Part shown: positions 47,021 through 55,015 of the stretch, piece after piece | Numbering within the stretch: position 1 is the first letter of the stretch | How the letters are laid out: the number at the start of each line of letters is the position of its first letter | Source of the DNA: Dysgonomonas sp. 216 | GTDB taxonomy: Bacteria; Bacteroidota; Bacteroidia; Bacteroidales; Dysgonomonadaceae | Assembly: GCF_010501065.1 (NCBI RefSeq) | Contig: NZ_QVMM01000012.1 | Coordinates: 1 to 64,000, forward strand | Reading direction: 5' to 3' | Length of the DNA stretch: 64,000 bases | Position numbers and translations under genes: made by a program | Notes under the pieces: model-generated | Databases searched by the model: none | What the model was told of the DNA's origin: nothing | What the model saw: the letters and a program-made list of their open reading frames with translations, nothing else

Positions 47021-48427
47021 ATGAGGAACAAGGCTTTTATATTCGGTTTATTTTGTTGTTTCCTGTTGTTTTCGTGCAAAACAGACAGGCAGGAAAAAGT
47101 TTGGGACTTTGAGCAAATAAAAGAATCGGGCAAGTTAAATGTGATAACACTAAGTAGTTCGTATTCTTATTTTATCTACAAAGAAGAACCAATGGGCTAC
47201 GACTACGATTTGGCAAAAGACTTTGCCGATTACCACAACCTTGAGCTTAATATTATTGTGGCCGAAAATGCCACGCGCCTTATTCAGATGCTACAAAATG
47301 GTGAAGGCGATATTATAGCATACCCTATAGTAATACAAAATTCGCTGAAAGATTCACTTGTTTATTGCGGTCCTCAACAAGTTTCGCATCAGGTGCTTGT
47401 TCAGCGGTCGAACAGTGCCGACACCCTGCTTACCGATGTTACAGAACTTATAGGGAAAGATATATATGTAAAGCATAACACAAAATACTATCAGCGATTA
47501 GTTAATTTGAATGCCGAATTGGGAGGCGGTATCGATATAAAGGATATAGTAAAAGACACTGTGACAACTGAAGATCTGATAGAGATGGTGTCGGATGGTA
47601 AAATAAAATACACCGTAAGCGACGACTATGTAGCTAAACTAAACCGAACCTATTACAACAACATCAACATCTCGTTAGCCTTAAGCTTCGATCAGCGATC
47701 GTCGTGGCTAGTCAGAAAAAACACCCCCGAACTGGCAAAGGCCTTGGAGGAATGGGGCGAAACAATAGACAAAACCCCTGTGTATAAGGCGATAACGAAA
47801 AAATACTTCGAATTGAGCAAAATGCCTTTCGATGGTGAATATATAGTACCCGACAGCCTGCCTAAGGGAAGCATTTCGGGCTACGATCCGCTATTCAGAA
47901 AATATGCCGAGAATTCGGATTTCGACTGGTTCCTTCTGGCGGCAATGGCTTATCAGGAGTCCCGCTTTAAACCTAATCTTACATCGTGGGCAGGAGCAAC
48001 AGGGCTGATGGGGTTAATGCCAAGAACCGCAGTATCGTTAGGTATATCGGTTGAAGATCGTACTAATCCCGAATTGAGCATTATGGCCAGTGTAAAACTA
48101 CTGGAAAGGCTGGATAAGATGTTTGTCAAAAGCGTTCCGGATAAAGACGAACGTATTAATTTTATCCTCGCTGCTTACAATGGTGGTCATGGGCATATTT
48201 ACGATGCTCAGGCTCTAGCCCGAAAGTATGGAGGAGACCCTTCGACCTGGGATAGTGTGCATAAATTCCTCGAACTGAAAAGTAATCCGGATTATTATAA
48301 CGACCCTGTTGTGAAAAACGGATATTTACGGGGTACCGAAACACTTAACTATGTAAAGCAAGTTGCCAAAAACCGAGAACGATTCAGACAAAGACACATG
48401 TCGGTTCATCATCATAAAAGCAAATAA
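47021..48427 (+). CDS. MltF-like lytic transglycosylase lipoprotein
   Basis: A 468-residue lipoprotein (lipobox FSC, about residue 19). An N-terminal solute-binding-protein type 3 domain (about 30-270, with GYDYDLAKDFADYHN and LIQMLQNGEGDIIAYP) is fused to a C-terminal lytic transglycosylase domain (about 295-455). The latter carries the catalytic glutamate in AAMAYQESRFKP, GLMGLMPRTA and AAYNGGHGH. It cleaves peptidoglycan glycan strands in the periplasm, with the first domain thought to regulate activity by binding muropeptides. The architecture is that of MltF. A TACTTTTG -7 box lies at 46972-46979. Its 3' end converges on the acyltransferase gene with a 14-bp gap and no obvious terminator. 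Confidence 0.92.
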   Translation: MRNKAFIFGLFCCFLLFSCKTDRQEKVWDFEQIKESGKLNVITLSSSYSYFIYKEEPMGYDYDLAKDFADYHNLELNIIVAENATRLIQMLQNGEGDIIAYPIVIQNSLKDSLVYCGPQQVSHQVLVQRSNSADTLLTDVTELIGKDIYVKHNTKYYQRLVNLNAELGGGIDIKDIVKDTVTTEDLIEMVSDGKIKYTVSDDYVAKLNRTYYNNINISLALSFDQRSSWLVRKNTPELAKALEEWGETIDKTPVYKAITKKYFELSKMPFDGEYIVPDSLPKGSISGYDPLFRKYAENSDFDWFLLAAMAYQESRFKPNLTSWAGATGLMGLMPRTAVSLGISVEDRTNPELSIMASVKLLERLDKMFVKSVPDKDERINFILAAYNGGHGHIYDAQALARKYGGDPSTWDSVHKFLELKSNPDYYNDPVVKNGYLRGTETLNYVKQVAKNRERFRQRHMSVHHHKSK

Positions 48428-48441
48428 GATATACTCTTTTG

Positions 48442-49281
48442 CTATTTATCTGTTGGCTTTGCTAATGCATAAGTTTTGGACTTGAGATATTCGCCGAATT
48501 CCTTTAAGTCGGAATACTTAGCTTGTTCTTCCGGCATAATGGGTTCGCCAAAGCGTATATAAATAGTCTTCCCTTTTTTGTTTGTTACCTCATGACCTAA
48601 TCTAACCGAGCGCAGTCGCCAATCGACAAGATCTAAGAAATTGAAAAACCAAGAGTTTTTACCACTAAAATACATCGGTATTACAGGCACTTTAGCTTTT
48701 TTTATCAGTTTTATAACAGTTGGTTGCCACTCTCTGTCCTCAACTGTAAACCTTAAGCCTTTTACTTTTGTTTTCGACACAGCCCCTGCAGGAAAAAAAC
48801 CAAGAGGGTGTCCTTCTTTCAGATGTTCGATACATTGTTTTACACCGTCAAGGCTCGATTTGTCGGCTAATTTACCGCTACTGTAAGGATTTACAGCAAT
48901 AAAATGCATAGCCATAGTGTCTATCATGCCGAGTATAAAATTTACCATCATCTTATAATCGGGACGAATGCTTCCTACTGTTTCTATGGCCGCAATACCA
49001 TCAATGTGGCCATAAGCATGATTCGAAACCGTTACAAAGGCTTCGTCTTTAAACCTGTCAAGAACTTCACTATTCTCGACTACAATATTTATCCCTGCAT
49101 TTTTCAACAAACGGGTACAAAAATCTACCCCCTCGCACTGCTTTGCCCCATCATAAACCTGATTAACTTTGTTCAACCCCGAAATTTTCAGGACTAGCTT
49201 TATCAGAGTATTTCCAAACCTGCCTCTGAATATCGGGCTCATTCTACGGACGTCGTCGTAACTTATAAGCTTATCTTTCAT
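48442..49281 (-). CDS. PlsC-like lysophospholipid acyltransferase
   Basis: A 279-residue acyltransferase of the PlsC/hemolysin-like group. I choose the ATG at 49279-49281 (MKDKLISYDDVRR) because the longer frame, starting at 49353, runs 49 bp into the upstream gene and adds a poor N-terminus. The catalytic block NHAYGHIDGIA (H and D, about residues 88-95), a GFFPAGAVSK segment matching the substrate-binding motif, and PVIPMYFSG are visible. It probably acylates a lyso- or ornithine-type lipid at the inner membrane. It starts 23 bp after the purF-like stop and is therefore likely co-transcribed with it. Confidence 0.82.
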   Translation of the reverse strand: MKDKLISYDDVRRMSPIFRGRFGNTLIKLVLKISGLNKVNQVYDGAKQCEGVDFCTRLLKNAGINIVVENSEVLDRFKDEAFVTVSNHAYGHIDGIAAIETVGSIRPDYKMMVNFILGMIDTMAMHFIAVNPYSSGKLADKSSLDGVKQCIEHLKEGHPLGFFPAGAVSKTKVKGLRFTVEDREWQPTVIKLIKKAKVPVIPMYFSGKNSWFFNFLDLVDWRLRSVRLGHEVTNKKGKTIYIRFGEPIMPEEQAKYSDLKEFGEYLKSKTYALAKPTDK

Positions 49282-49304
49282 AAACAGCAATATTATAAAC
49301 AGGC

Positions 49305-50717
49305 TTACTCGTTTCCTCTTCCTGTACCATCGTAACAGTGTGTACAAATACACTCTTTAGGCAAGCCTATCGAAGCGACAAGATCTTCTACCGTGTTAAA
49401 TTTTAGCGTTGTTATATTCAATTTCTTTCGGATACAATCAATCATCTTGTTATATTGCTCCGAATTTGTTGTCGCATATTTATCTAGGTCTTTCGAGTCA
49501 TCGCCCTCAAGTTCTTTTATAATACGGCGTGTAATTAATTCCAATGCCGATTTCGAAGCCGAAAAACCTATATAAGGACATGAATGTATAATAGGAGGCG
49601 AGCCTAAACGCATATGAACCTCTTTTGCTCCGTATCCGTACAAAATACCGACATTGTCGCGCAACTGCGTTCCTCTGACAATCGAATCGTCGCAAAATAT
49701 AACTTTTTTATCTTTCAACAATTCGCGGTTGGGTATCAGTTTCATTTTCGCAACCAAATCGCGGACATCCTGATTTACCGGAGTAAAACTACGGGGCCAT
49801 GTTGGTGTGTATTTTATAATAGCCCTACGATAAGGAATACCTTTACCTTCGGCATAACCTAATCCCATACCAATTCCCGAATCGGGTATTGCTGCTACAT
49901 AATCGGCTTCAACGTCATCCTTTTTAGCCATTCTCATACCCGTATCGTACCGAACGGCATCTACATTTCTGCCTTCATAATCCGAAACCGGATAACCATA
50001 ATAAACCCATAAAAATGAGCATACATGCTTCTGGGCATTAGGCGCGCACAATTGAGTCATATTATCGGCGGTAAGCTTCACTATCTCTCCCGGACCAAGA
50101 TCGTAGACGAGATCGAAATCGAGATTAGGAAAACTACAAGGTTCGCTTGTTGCAGCATAAGCATCGTCCTTCTTTCCTATAAGTATAGGTGTTCGTCCCC
50201 ATTTATCACGGGCTGCAATAATACAGTCTTCGGTTAAAATAAGCATCGAACACGACCCTTTTATTTTTTCCTGCACAAGTTTTATACCCTCTATAAAGGT
50301 TTTTCCCTGCGATATAAGTAAAGCTATAAGCTCGGTCTGATTAGTTTGCCCTGAACTCAATTCGGTAAAATGACAACCTTTACTCAAAAGCTCTTTTTCC
50401 AGTTCTTCCAGATTGTTAACCTTGGCAACGGTTACAACTGCATACTTACCTAAATGTGAATTTACAAAAATGGGCTGCGGATCGGTGTCGCTAATAATTC
50501 CAATACCCGAATTACCTTTAAACTTACCTAAATCGGCTTCGAAACGCGACCTGAAATACGAATTTTCGAGATTATGTATCGAACGTCTAAAGACTCCATC
50601 ATCGTCTAGCGTTGCCATCCCTCCCCTGCGGGTTCCAAGGTGGGAATTATAATCTGTTCCGTAAAAGAGGTCTGTTGCACATGCTTTCTTTGATATCGTT
50701 CCGAAAAAACCACCCAT
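49305..50717 (-). CDS. Amidophosphoribosyltransferase (PurF) homologue lacking the N-terminal catalytic Cys
   Basis: A 470-residue PurF homologue. Its N-terminal Ntn-type glutamine amidotransferase fold (HLGTRRGGMATL, SSGQTNQTELIALL, GSCSMLILTEDCIIAARDKW) is followed by a phosphoribosyltransferase domain with the PRPP loop VIFCDDSIVRGTQL (about 345-360) and a late Cys pair (CICTHC). Classical PurF starts M-C-G and uses that Cys as nucleophile; this one starts MGGFFGTIS, and a TAA one codon before the ATG excludes an alternative upstream start. Glutamine hydrolysis by the standard route therefore looks impossible. It may use ammonia, be regulatory, or do another PRPP-dependent reaction. Element copy F lies upstream, and a TATATTTG box at 50767-50774 (minus). 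Confidence 0.85.
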   Translation of the reverse strand: MGGFFGTISKKACATDLFYGTDYNSHLGTRRGGMATLDDDGVFRRSIHNLENSYFRSRFEADLGKFKGNSGIGIISDTDPQPIFVNSHLGKYAVVTVAKVNNLEELEKELLSKGCHFTELSSGQTNQTELIALLISQGKTFIEGIKLVQEKIKGSCSMLILTEDCIIAARDKWGRTPILIGKKDDAYAATSEPCSFPNLDFDLVYDLGPGEIVKLTADNMTQLCAPNAQKHVCSFLWVYYGYPVSDYEGRNVDAVRYDTGMRMAKKDDVEADYVAAIPDSGIGMGLGYAEGKGIPYRRAIIKYTPTWPRSFTPVNQDVRDLVAKMKLIPNRELLKDKKVIFCDDSIVRGTQLRDNVGILYGYGAKEVHMRLGSPPIIHSCPYIGFSASKSALELITRRIIKELEGDDSKDLDKYATTNSEQYNKMIDCIRKKLNITTLKFNTVEDLVASIGLPKECICTHCYDGTGRGNE

Positions 50718-50880
50718 TTTTTATTTTTTATTTTGATTAATTGATCGTATTTATTTTTTGAGGGAACAAATATACAAGTTTTCGAGGACAATTATAGATA
50801 ATCAAATCTTATAATTTCATCAAAACCGCGTCTCGAAAAGATGTTGCCTGATAAGGAAACCTTTCCTTTTTATATTCGTG

Positions 50881-50959
50881 TATTATACCCACATAGAATT
50901 AACCCTTTGCGACAGCGTTCTCCTACTCATATTCTGTTCAAAACCTGACACACCTGACA
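50881..50959 (-). repeat. Bipartite intergenic element, copy F
   Basis: Minus strand: TGTCAGG (50953-50959) and TGTCAGG (50944-50950), TTTT, 43-bp spacer, then AATTCTAT (50893-50900) with a poorly preserved second arm (GTATAATA, 50881-50888). It points to the purF-like gene, 160 bp away. The sequence before the tandem repeat shares TGCAAAAATTA with copy G. The rest of the gap 50718-51099 shows no gene. Confidence 0.65.
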
Positions 50960-51099
50960 ATATTCGATTAATTTTTGCAGCACATGCCGAAACAAAAAAC
51001 CGACAATGCACTATTGATAAGCGCAAAACCCAGTATATTTTTATTATTGGCCAACAAAAGCCATCCAATACATAGATAAACAACCTACGAAGATTTACT

Positions 51100-51924
51100 C
51101 TAACGAACTGTTTTTGAAGGACGGAACATTAAAAACAGTTTGCAAACAAGAAAGATAACTATAAGGACAAATATGATGAATGCACCGGAAGGCACATTCA
51201 GAAAATATGAAGAAAATAGACCGCCTACGCAACCTAAAAAACCGATAACGATAGACGCCAACATTATTTTAGTATAATTCGACGAAAAAAGGTTTGCTGT
51301 CATTTGCGGAACCGTAAGTAGCGACATTAACAAAACAATACCTACCAAACGTATAGACAAAACAATAGACACCGCAATAAAAAACATCATCAAATACTCG
51401 ATAAACTTTACCGGAATATTTCGGGTTCGAGCAAAATCCGAATCAAACGCCACATATATTATTTCGTGTCTGAATATTATATAAAAGAGTGTCAACACAA
51501 CAGACAGTATTGCTAAATACAGGATGTTAGATTGGGTAATGGTAAGTATATTTCCAAACAGATACTCTGACAAATTAGGTGCAAAACCCGACTTTAAGAA
51601 AATAAAGATTATCCCCACGGCCATCCCCAATGACCAAAAAACCGCTATTGCCGAATCTTCTCGTACCCCCTGCTTCGAGCTGACCCATTGAATACCAAAC
51701 GCCGACAGAACAGAAAACACCATTGCCGACAATACAGGATTTACGCCCAAATAAAAACCTAAGCCTAAACCGCCCAACGATGTATGGGTTATGCCTCCGC
51801 TTATGAACACAAGCCGCCTTACCACAACATATGTGCCAATGATGCCACAGGCAATACTGGCAAACAAACTGCCCAGAAGAGCATTCTGAAAGAACCCGTA
51901 TTCGAATAGTTCAAGAAATTCCAT
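51100..51924 (-). CDS. Metal ABC transporter permease (ZnuB/MntB type)
   Basis: A 274-residue integral membrane permease with about eight hydrophobic helices of the ABC-3 family for zinc, manganese or iron. Typical segments are FFQNALLGSLFASIACGIIG, VVVRRLVFISGGITHTSLGG (about 34-53), GFYLGVNPVLSAMVF and IRLVGIVLLMSLLTVPQMTA (about 195-215). The ATPase and binding protein are not beside it. It follows the small membrane protein by 13 bp and aroA before that, so the three probably form an operon, an arrangement I recall from other Bacteroidales. Metal specificity cannot be determined. Confidence 0.88.
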   Translation of the reverse strand: MEFLELFEYGFFQNALLGSLFASIACGIIGTYVVVRRLVFISGGITHTSLGGLGLGFYLGVNPVLSAMVFSVLSAFGIQWVSSKQGVREDSAIAVFWSLGMAVGIIFIFLKSGFAPNLSEYLFGNILTITQSNILYLAILSVVLTLFYIIFRHEIIYVAFDSDFARTRNIPVKFIEYLMMFFIAVSIVLSIRLVGIVLLMSLLTVPQMTANLFSSNYTKIMLASIVIGFLGCVGGLFSSYFLNVPSGAFIIFVLIVIFLVCKLFLMFRPSKTVR

Positions 51925-51937
51925 ATTAAAGGTTTAA

Positions 51938-52354
51938 CTAACGGCTTGCGCGAAGTTCGTTAACGAACATAAATACTTCATCTTTTAACTGGTCGGGTAT
52001 AGATATATTCCGCAATTGTAAACTACGTACCCAGCGAGGCTTGTCTTCGTCATACATCGAGTATAGTACCGACCGAAACTCTTCTACATCTTTCTCGGAA
52101 TAACGATCCGAACTTAATCCTTTGTAGGCATCCAGTTCTTCGTCGTCAAAATATTCTATTTCTTCAGAAAATGCGCTCAGGAGGCTGTCTTTTTCGCATG
52201 TAGCATGTTTTCCACAACATTCGCCATCCACAGGATCACTTTCAATTTCTTCAAGTTTTTCGGTATTTCCTCTTTTTACCTGCATTGTATTCCAAATAAA
52301 AAGAGATAAAACAAAGAAAAAAATTAGTCCTAAAAAGATAAAAAGTATTTCCAT
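51938..52354 (-). CDS. Small membrane-anchored protein with a CC-GKH-C motif
   Basis: A 138-residue protein of unknown function. One N-terminal transmembrane helix (about 1-21) is followed by an acidic linker containing GECCGKHATCEKDSLLSA (about 44-61), whose three Cys and one His could bind a metal or Fe-S cluster. The C-terminal ~75 residues are acidic and helical (YFDDEELDAYKGLSSDRYSE), ending in a QLRNISIPDQLKDEVFMFVN stretch. Similar short proteins occur at this spot between aroA and a metal permease in other Bacteroidales, to my recollection. Gaps of 27 bp to aroA and 13 bp to the permease point to co-transcription. Confidence 0.7.
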   Translation of the reverse strand: MEILFIFLGLIFFFVLSLFIWNTMQVKRGNTEKLEEIESDPVDGECCGKHATCEKDSLLSAFSEEIEYFDDEELDAYKGLSSDRYSEKDVEEFRSVLYSMYDEDKPRWVRSLQLRNISIPDQLKDEVFMFVNELRASR

Positions 52355-52381
52355 GAGGCTTATTCCGGTTTATATGCGGTT

Positions 52382-53608
52382 CTAATCAATTTCGGTTATT
52401 GTAAAGCCCGATTTCTTTAAATCGGCCCAATACTGAGGGTATGACTTTGTTACCACTCCGGGGTTATTTATAATAATATTATTGCGTTTTATAGAAGCCG
52501 GAGCAAAAGCCATTGCCATGCGATGATCTTCATAAGTATCAATTGCTGCATCTGTTTGCGATTCGATGCGTTCGCCATTCCACTCCAAAATACTATTTTC
52601 GCTATCGGTTATTATATAACCCAATTTTTTCATTTCAGCTTTCAAAGCTTCTATGCGGTCGGTTTCTTTTATCTTAAGGCTTTGCAGGCCTGTAAACATA
52701 AACGGAACATTCATCAAGCAACAAGTGACAACAAAAGTTTGAGCCAAATCGGGTTCGTTCACAAAATTGTGAAACATTTTTTTAGTCACCCTGCTTGTTT
52801 TCCTTAAAATAACACCTTTATCGGTATACTCTGTGCTTACGCCCAAATCGATGAATAATTCCGCAACTTTCGAATCCCCTTGTCCGCTATCGCTGTTCAG
52901 CCCCAATAATTCAACTTCGGCATCATTGCTTAGTGCTACCATCTCGTACCAATACGAAGCTGCCGACCAATCGGACTCTACACTATAATGTACGGGTTTA
53001 TATTCTTCTCGGTATATTTTTATAGTATTTTCATCCCAATGAGCTTTTACCCCAAATTCAGACATCATTCTCAGGGTAAGCTTTATATAAGGAATGGATA
53101 TAACATTACCTTCAAGATGGATGGTTAATCCCCTTTCCATAGTAGGGGCTATCATCAATAAAGCCGATATAAATTGAGAACTAACACTTCCCGAAAGATA
53201 TATTTCACCTCCGGTAAGTACACTTCCCCGTATTTTCAACGGAGGGCAACCGTGTTTTCCCAAATACTCGATATGTGCTCCCAGCGAGTTAAGCGCATCA
53301 ACTAATATATTAATCGGACGCTCCTGCATACGTTCTGTGCCGGTTATTATCCATTCGCCCGGTAATCTCGATAAAAAAGCTGTAAGAAAACGCATTGATG
53401 TTCCGGCGGCTTTTACATCAAACAGATTATCTTCTGCATTAAAAGCCTCTACCATTACTCTGGTATCGTCACAGTCCGATAAGTTGTCTATTTCGTACGG
53501 ACTTAAACTTAGTGCATTAATAATTAATGCTCTGTTACTGATGCTTTTCGATGCAGGTAACTTTATGGCAGAATGAATATTCTCCGGAGCATTTACTTTA
53601 TATTTCAT
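52382..53608 (-). CDS. aroA: 3-phosphoshikimate 1-carboxyvinyltransferase (EPSP synthase)
   Basis: A 408-residue cytosolic enzyme joining phosphoenolpyruvate to shikimate-3-phosphate, the sixth shikimate-pathway step for aromatic amino acids. Visible motifs include LPASKSISNRALIINALS (about 18-35, substrate-binding lysine), DNLSDCDDTRVM, AAGTSMRFLTAFLS (about 66-80), GSVSSQFISALLMIAP (about 138-155), KETDRIEALKAEMKKLG (about 320-336) and DHRMAMAFAPA. It is a shorter, class II-like form as usual in Bacteroidetes. First gene of the probable aroA-small protein-permease operon, divergent from the PspC operon. Confidence 0.95.
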   Translation of the reverse strand: MKYKVNAPENIHSAIKLPASKSISNRALIINALSLSPYEIDNLSDCDDTRVMVEAFNAEDNLFDVKAAGTSMRFLTAFLSRLPGEWIITGTERMQERPINILVDALNSLGAHIEYLGKHGCPPLKIRGSVLTGGEIYLSGSVSSQFISALLMIAPTMERGLTIHLEGNVISIPYIKLTLRMMSEFGVKAHWDENTIKIYREEYKPVHYSVESDWSAASYWYEMVALSNDAEVELLGLNSDSGQGDSKVAELFIDLGVSTEYTDKGVILRKTSRVTKKMFHNFVNEPDLAQTFVVTCCLMNVPFMFTGLQSLKIKETDRIEALKAEMKKLGYIITDSENSILEWNGERIESQTDAAIDTYEDHRMAMAFAPASIKRNNIIINNPGVVTKSYPQYWADLKKSGFTITEID

Positions 53609-53993
53609 TATTGGTTCGTTTTTACAGCCCCAAAGTTACTAAAAACAAGCGAAACGATAAGGCCTTAAACAAAGATTATGAATTTATCGAATACGTGTTA
53701 ATTTGCAACATAAGATGTATATATTTATGTCAGATTTTAGTGTAGAAAACGTATCTCTCGAAATTTATTCCGAACCTACCAACCTCCTTCTTCAAGAAAG
53801 CTTTCTCATCAAGAACGATATTTGCCTAAAATAGAACTTTTTTTAGCATCTACTTAGGTCTAAACCTGATATTATTCTGCGAAAGTGAGCTTTTATTTTC
53901 CTGTCAAAAGGTTAAAAAAAGCTAAACAAGCAAGATGTGAACTTTAATGGTGTGTTGATAATCAGATTTTTATAAAAATACGCATTATATAAA

Positions 53994-54038
53994 ATAGTAC
54001 TATGTATTGCATGGTACTATTAATTATTTATATATTTG
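53994..54038 (+). promoter_or_regulatory. Promoter of the PspC-PadR-PspC operon with paired palindromic operator
   Basis: TTG (54007-54009), a 21-nt spacer and TATATTTG (54031-54038) form a good promoter. Around the -33 box two near-identical 10-bp palindromes, ATAGTACTAT (53994-54003) and ATGGTACTAT (54011-54020), sit 17 bp apart centre to centre and together form a larger dyad. PadR-type repressors often bind such AT-rich dyads at their own promoter, and a padR gene is second in the operon. The rest of the divergent gap from 53609 shows no gene. Confidence 0.65.
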
Positions 54039-54082
54039 CATTACAAACAACATTGTATTATAGAATAGTAAAGATATAGATT

Positions 54083-54655
54083 ATGAAAAAAGTTGTTGAA
54101 GTCAGTATTGGTGGCATCAGTTTTACAATGGAAGACGATGCTTATTACAAGCTAAAGAATTACCTGAATCGTTTTGAATCGAGCATTGAAGATAAAAACG
54201 AAGTAAAGGAGGTTATGGAAGATGTTGAAGCCCGTGTTGCCGAAATATTTTTGAAGGAGAAAAAATATCAGAATCAGGTAATAGATGTAAAAATAGTTGA
54301 CATCGTTATTTCACACATGGGAGAAATAGATACGGAGAGTCAAACTAAAAAAACATCGGACACAGAACAATCTGATGATTTTGGGGCTAAAAACTCAAAA
54401 AAATTGTACCGAAATCCTGACGACAAAAAAATAGCAGGAGTATGCAGTGGTTTATCCGTGTTCTTTGGTTTAGATGTAACCATCATTCGAATAATATTTT
54501 TAGTGGCATTAATTTGTTACGGATCTACCCTCATTATATACATTGTATTATGGCTCGCCACAAATGAGGCACTGTCTATTCCTCAAAAATTGGAAATGCG
54601 GGGAATCCCTGTTACTGCCGAGAATATTCGTAAATACACAGCAAACCGTAAATAA
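54083..54655 (+). CDS. PspC domain protein
   Basis: A 190-residue protein. The N-terminal ~75 residues (VSIGGISFTMEDDAYYKLKN, then EVKEVMEDVEARVAEIF) match a domain also present in the larger third gene of the operon. Residues about 106-165 form a PspC domain (KLYRNPDDKKIAGVCSGLSV, then FFGLDVTIIRIIF) with one or two hydrophobic helices, so it is a membrane protein. PspC-type proteins sense or respond to envelope stress. First gene of a three-gene operon, 12 bp before padR, driven by the operator-bearing promoter. Confidence 0.88.
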   Translation: MKKVVEVSIGGISFTMEDDAYYKLKNYLNRFESSIEDKNEVKEVMEDVEARVAEIFLKEKKYQNQVIDVKIVDIVISHMGEIDTESQTKKTSDTEQSDDFGAKNSKKLYRNPDDKKIAGVCSGLSVFFGLDVTIIRIIFLVALICYGSTLIIYIVLWLATNEALSIPQKLEMRGIPVTAENIRKYTANRK

Positions 54656-54667
54656 AAAAGTAAGATT

Positions 54668-55003
54668 ATGGAAGTTATAAATGTTGATAATATAAAAGCA
54701 CAAATGCGAAAAGGAATACTCGAATATTGTATTCTAAGCATTTTATCGAAAGGCGACGCCTATGTGTCGTCAATCATCAGCGAGCTGAAAGATTCGGAGA
54801 TGATTGTTGTGGAAGGAACTCTTTATCCACTGCTTACCCGTCAAAAAAATCAGGGTTTATTAAGCTACAGGTGGGAAGAATCGACGCAAGGGCCTCCACG
54901 TAAATACTATTCGATAACGGACAAAGGGAATGCCGTTTTGGCCGAATTGGACATTGTTTGGAACGACTTGGTAAGGGTTATAGAAAATATACGAAACAAA
55001 TAA
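54668..55003 (+). CDS. PadR family transcriptional regulator
   Basis: A 111-residue winged-helix repressor of the PadR family. The conserved run QMRKGILEYCILSILSKGDA (about 12-31), VVEGTLYPLLTRQKNQGLL (about 47-65), and the wing with GPPRKYYSITDKG are all visible. It is a minimal PadR without a long C-terminal coiled coil. It sits between the two PspC genes (12 bp gaps) and probably autoregulates the operon through the paired palindromes at 53994-54020. The ligand or stress signal is unknown. Confidence 0.9.
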   Translation: MEVINVDNIKAQMRKGILEYCILSILSKGDAYVSSIISELKDSEMIVVEGTLYPLLTRQKNQGLLSYRWEESTQGPPRKYYSITDKGNAVLAELDIVWNDLVRVIENIRNK

Positions 55004-55015
55004 AAAAAGAAAGCC

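Noticed and set aside
50881..50970. Element half sites as -33/-7 promoter boxes
   Set aside because: No TAnnTTTG occurs at the right distance after the tandem repeat in any copy, so it is not an ordinary Bacteroidetes promoter.
53729..53743. ATGTCAGATTTTAG in the aroA/PspC gap
   Set aside because: Only one heptamer, with no dyad at the right distance; treated as chance.
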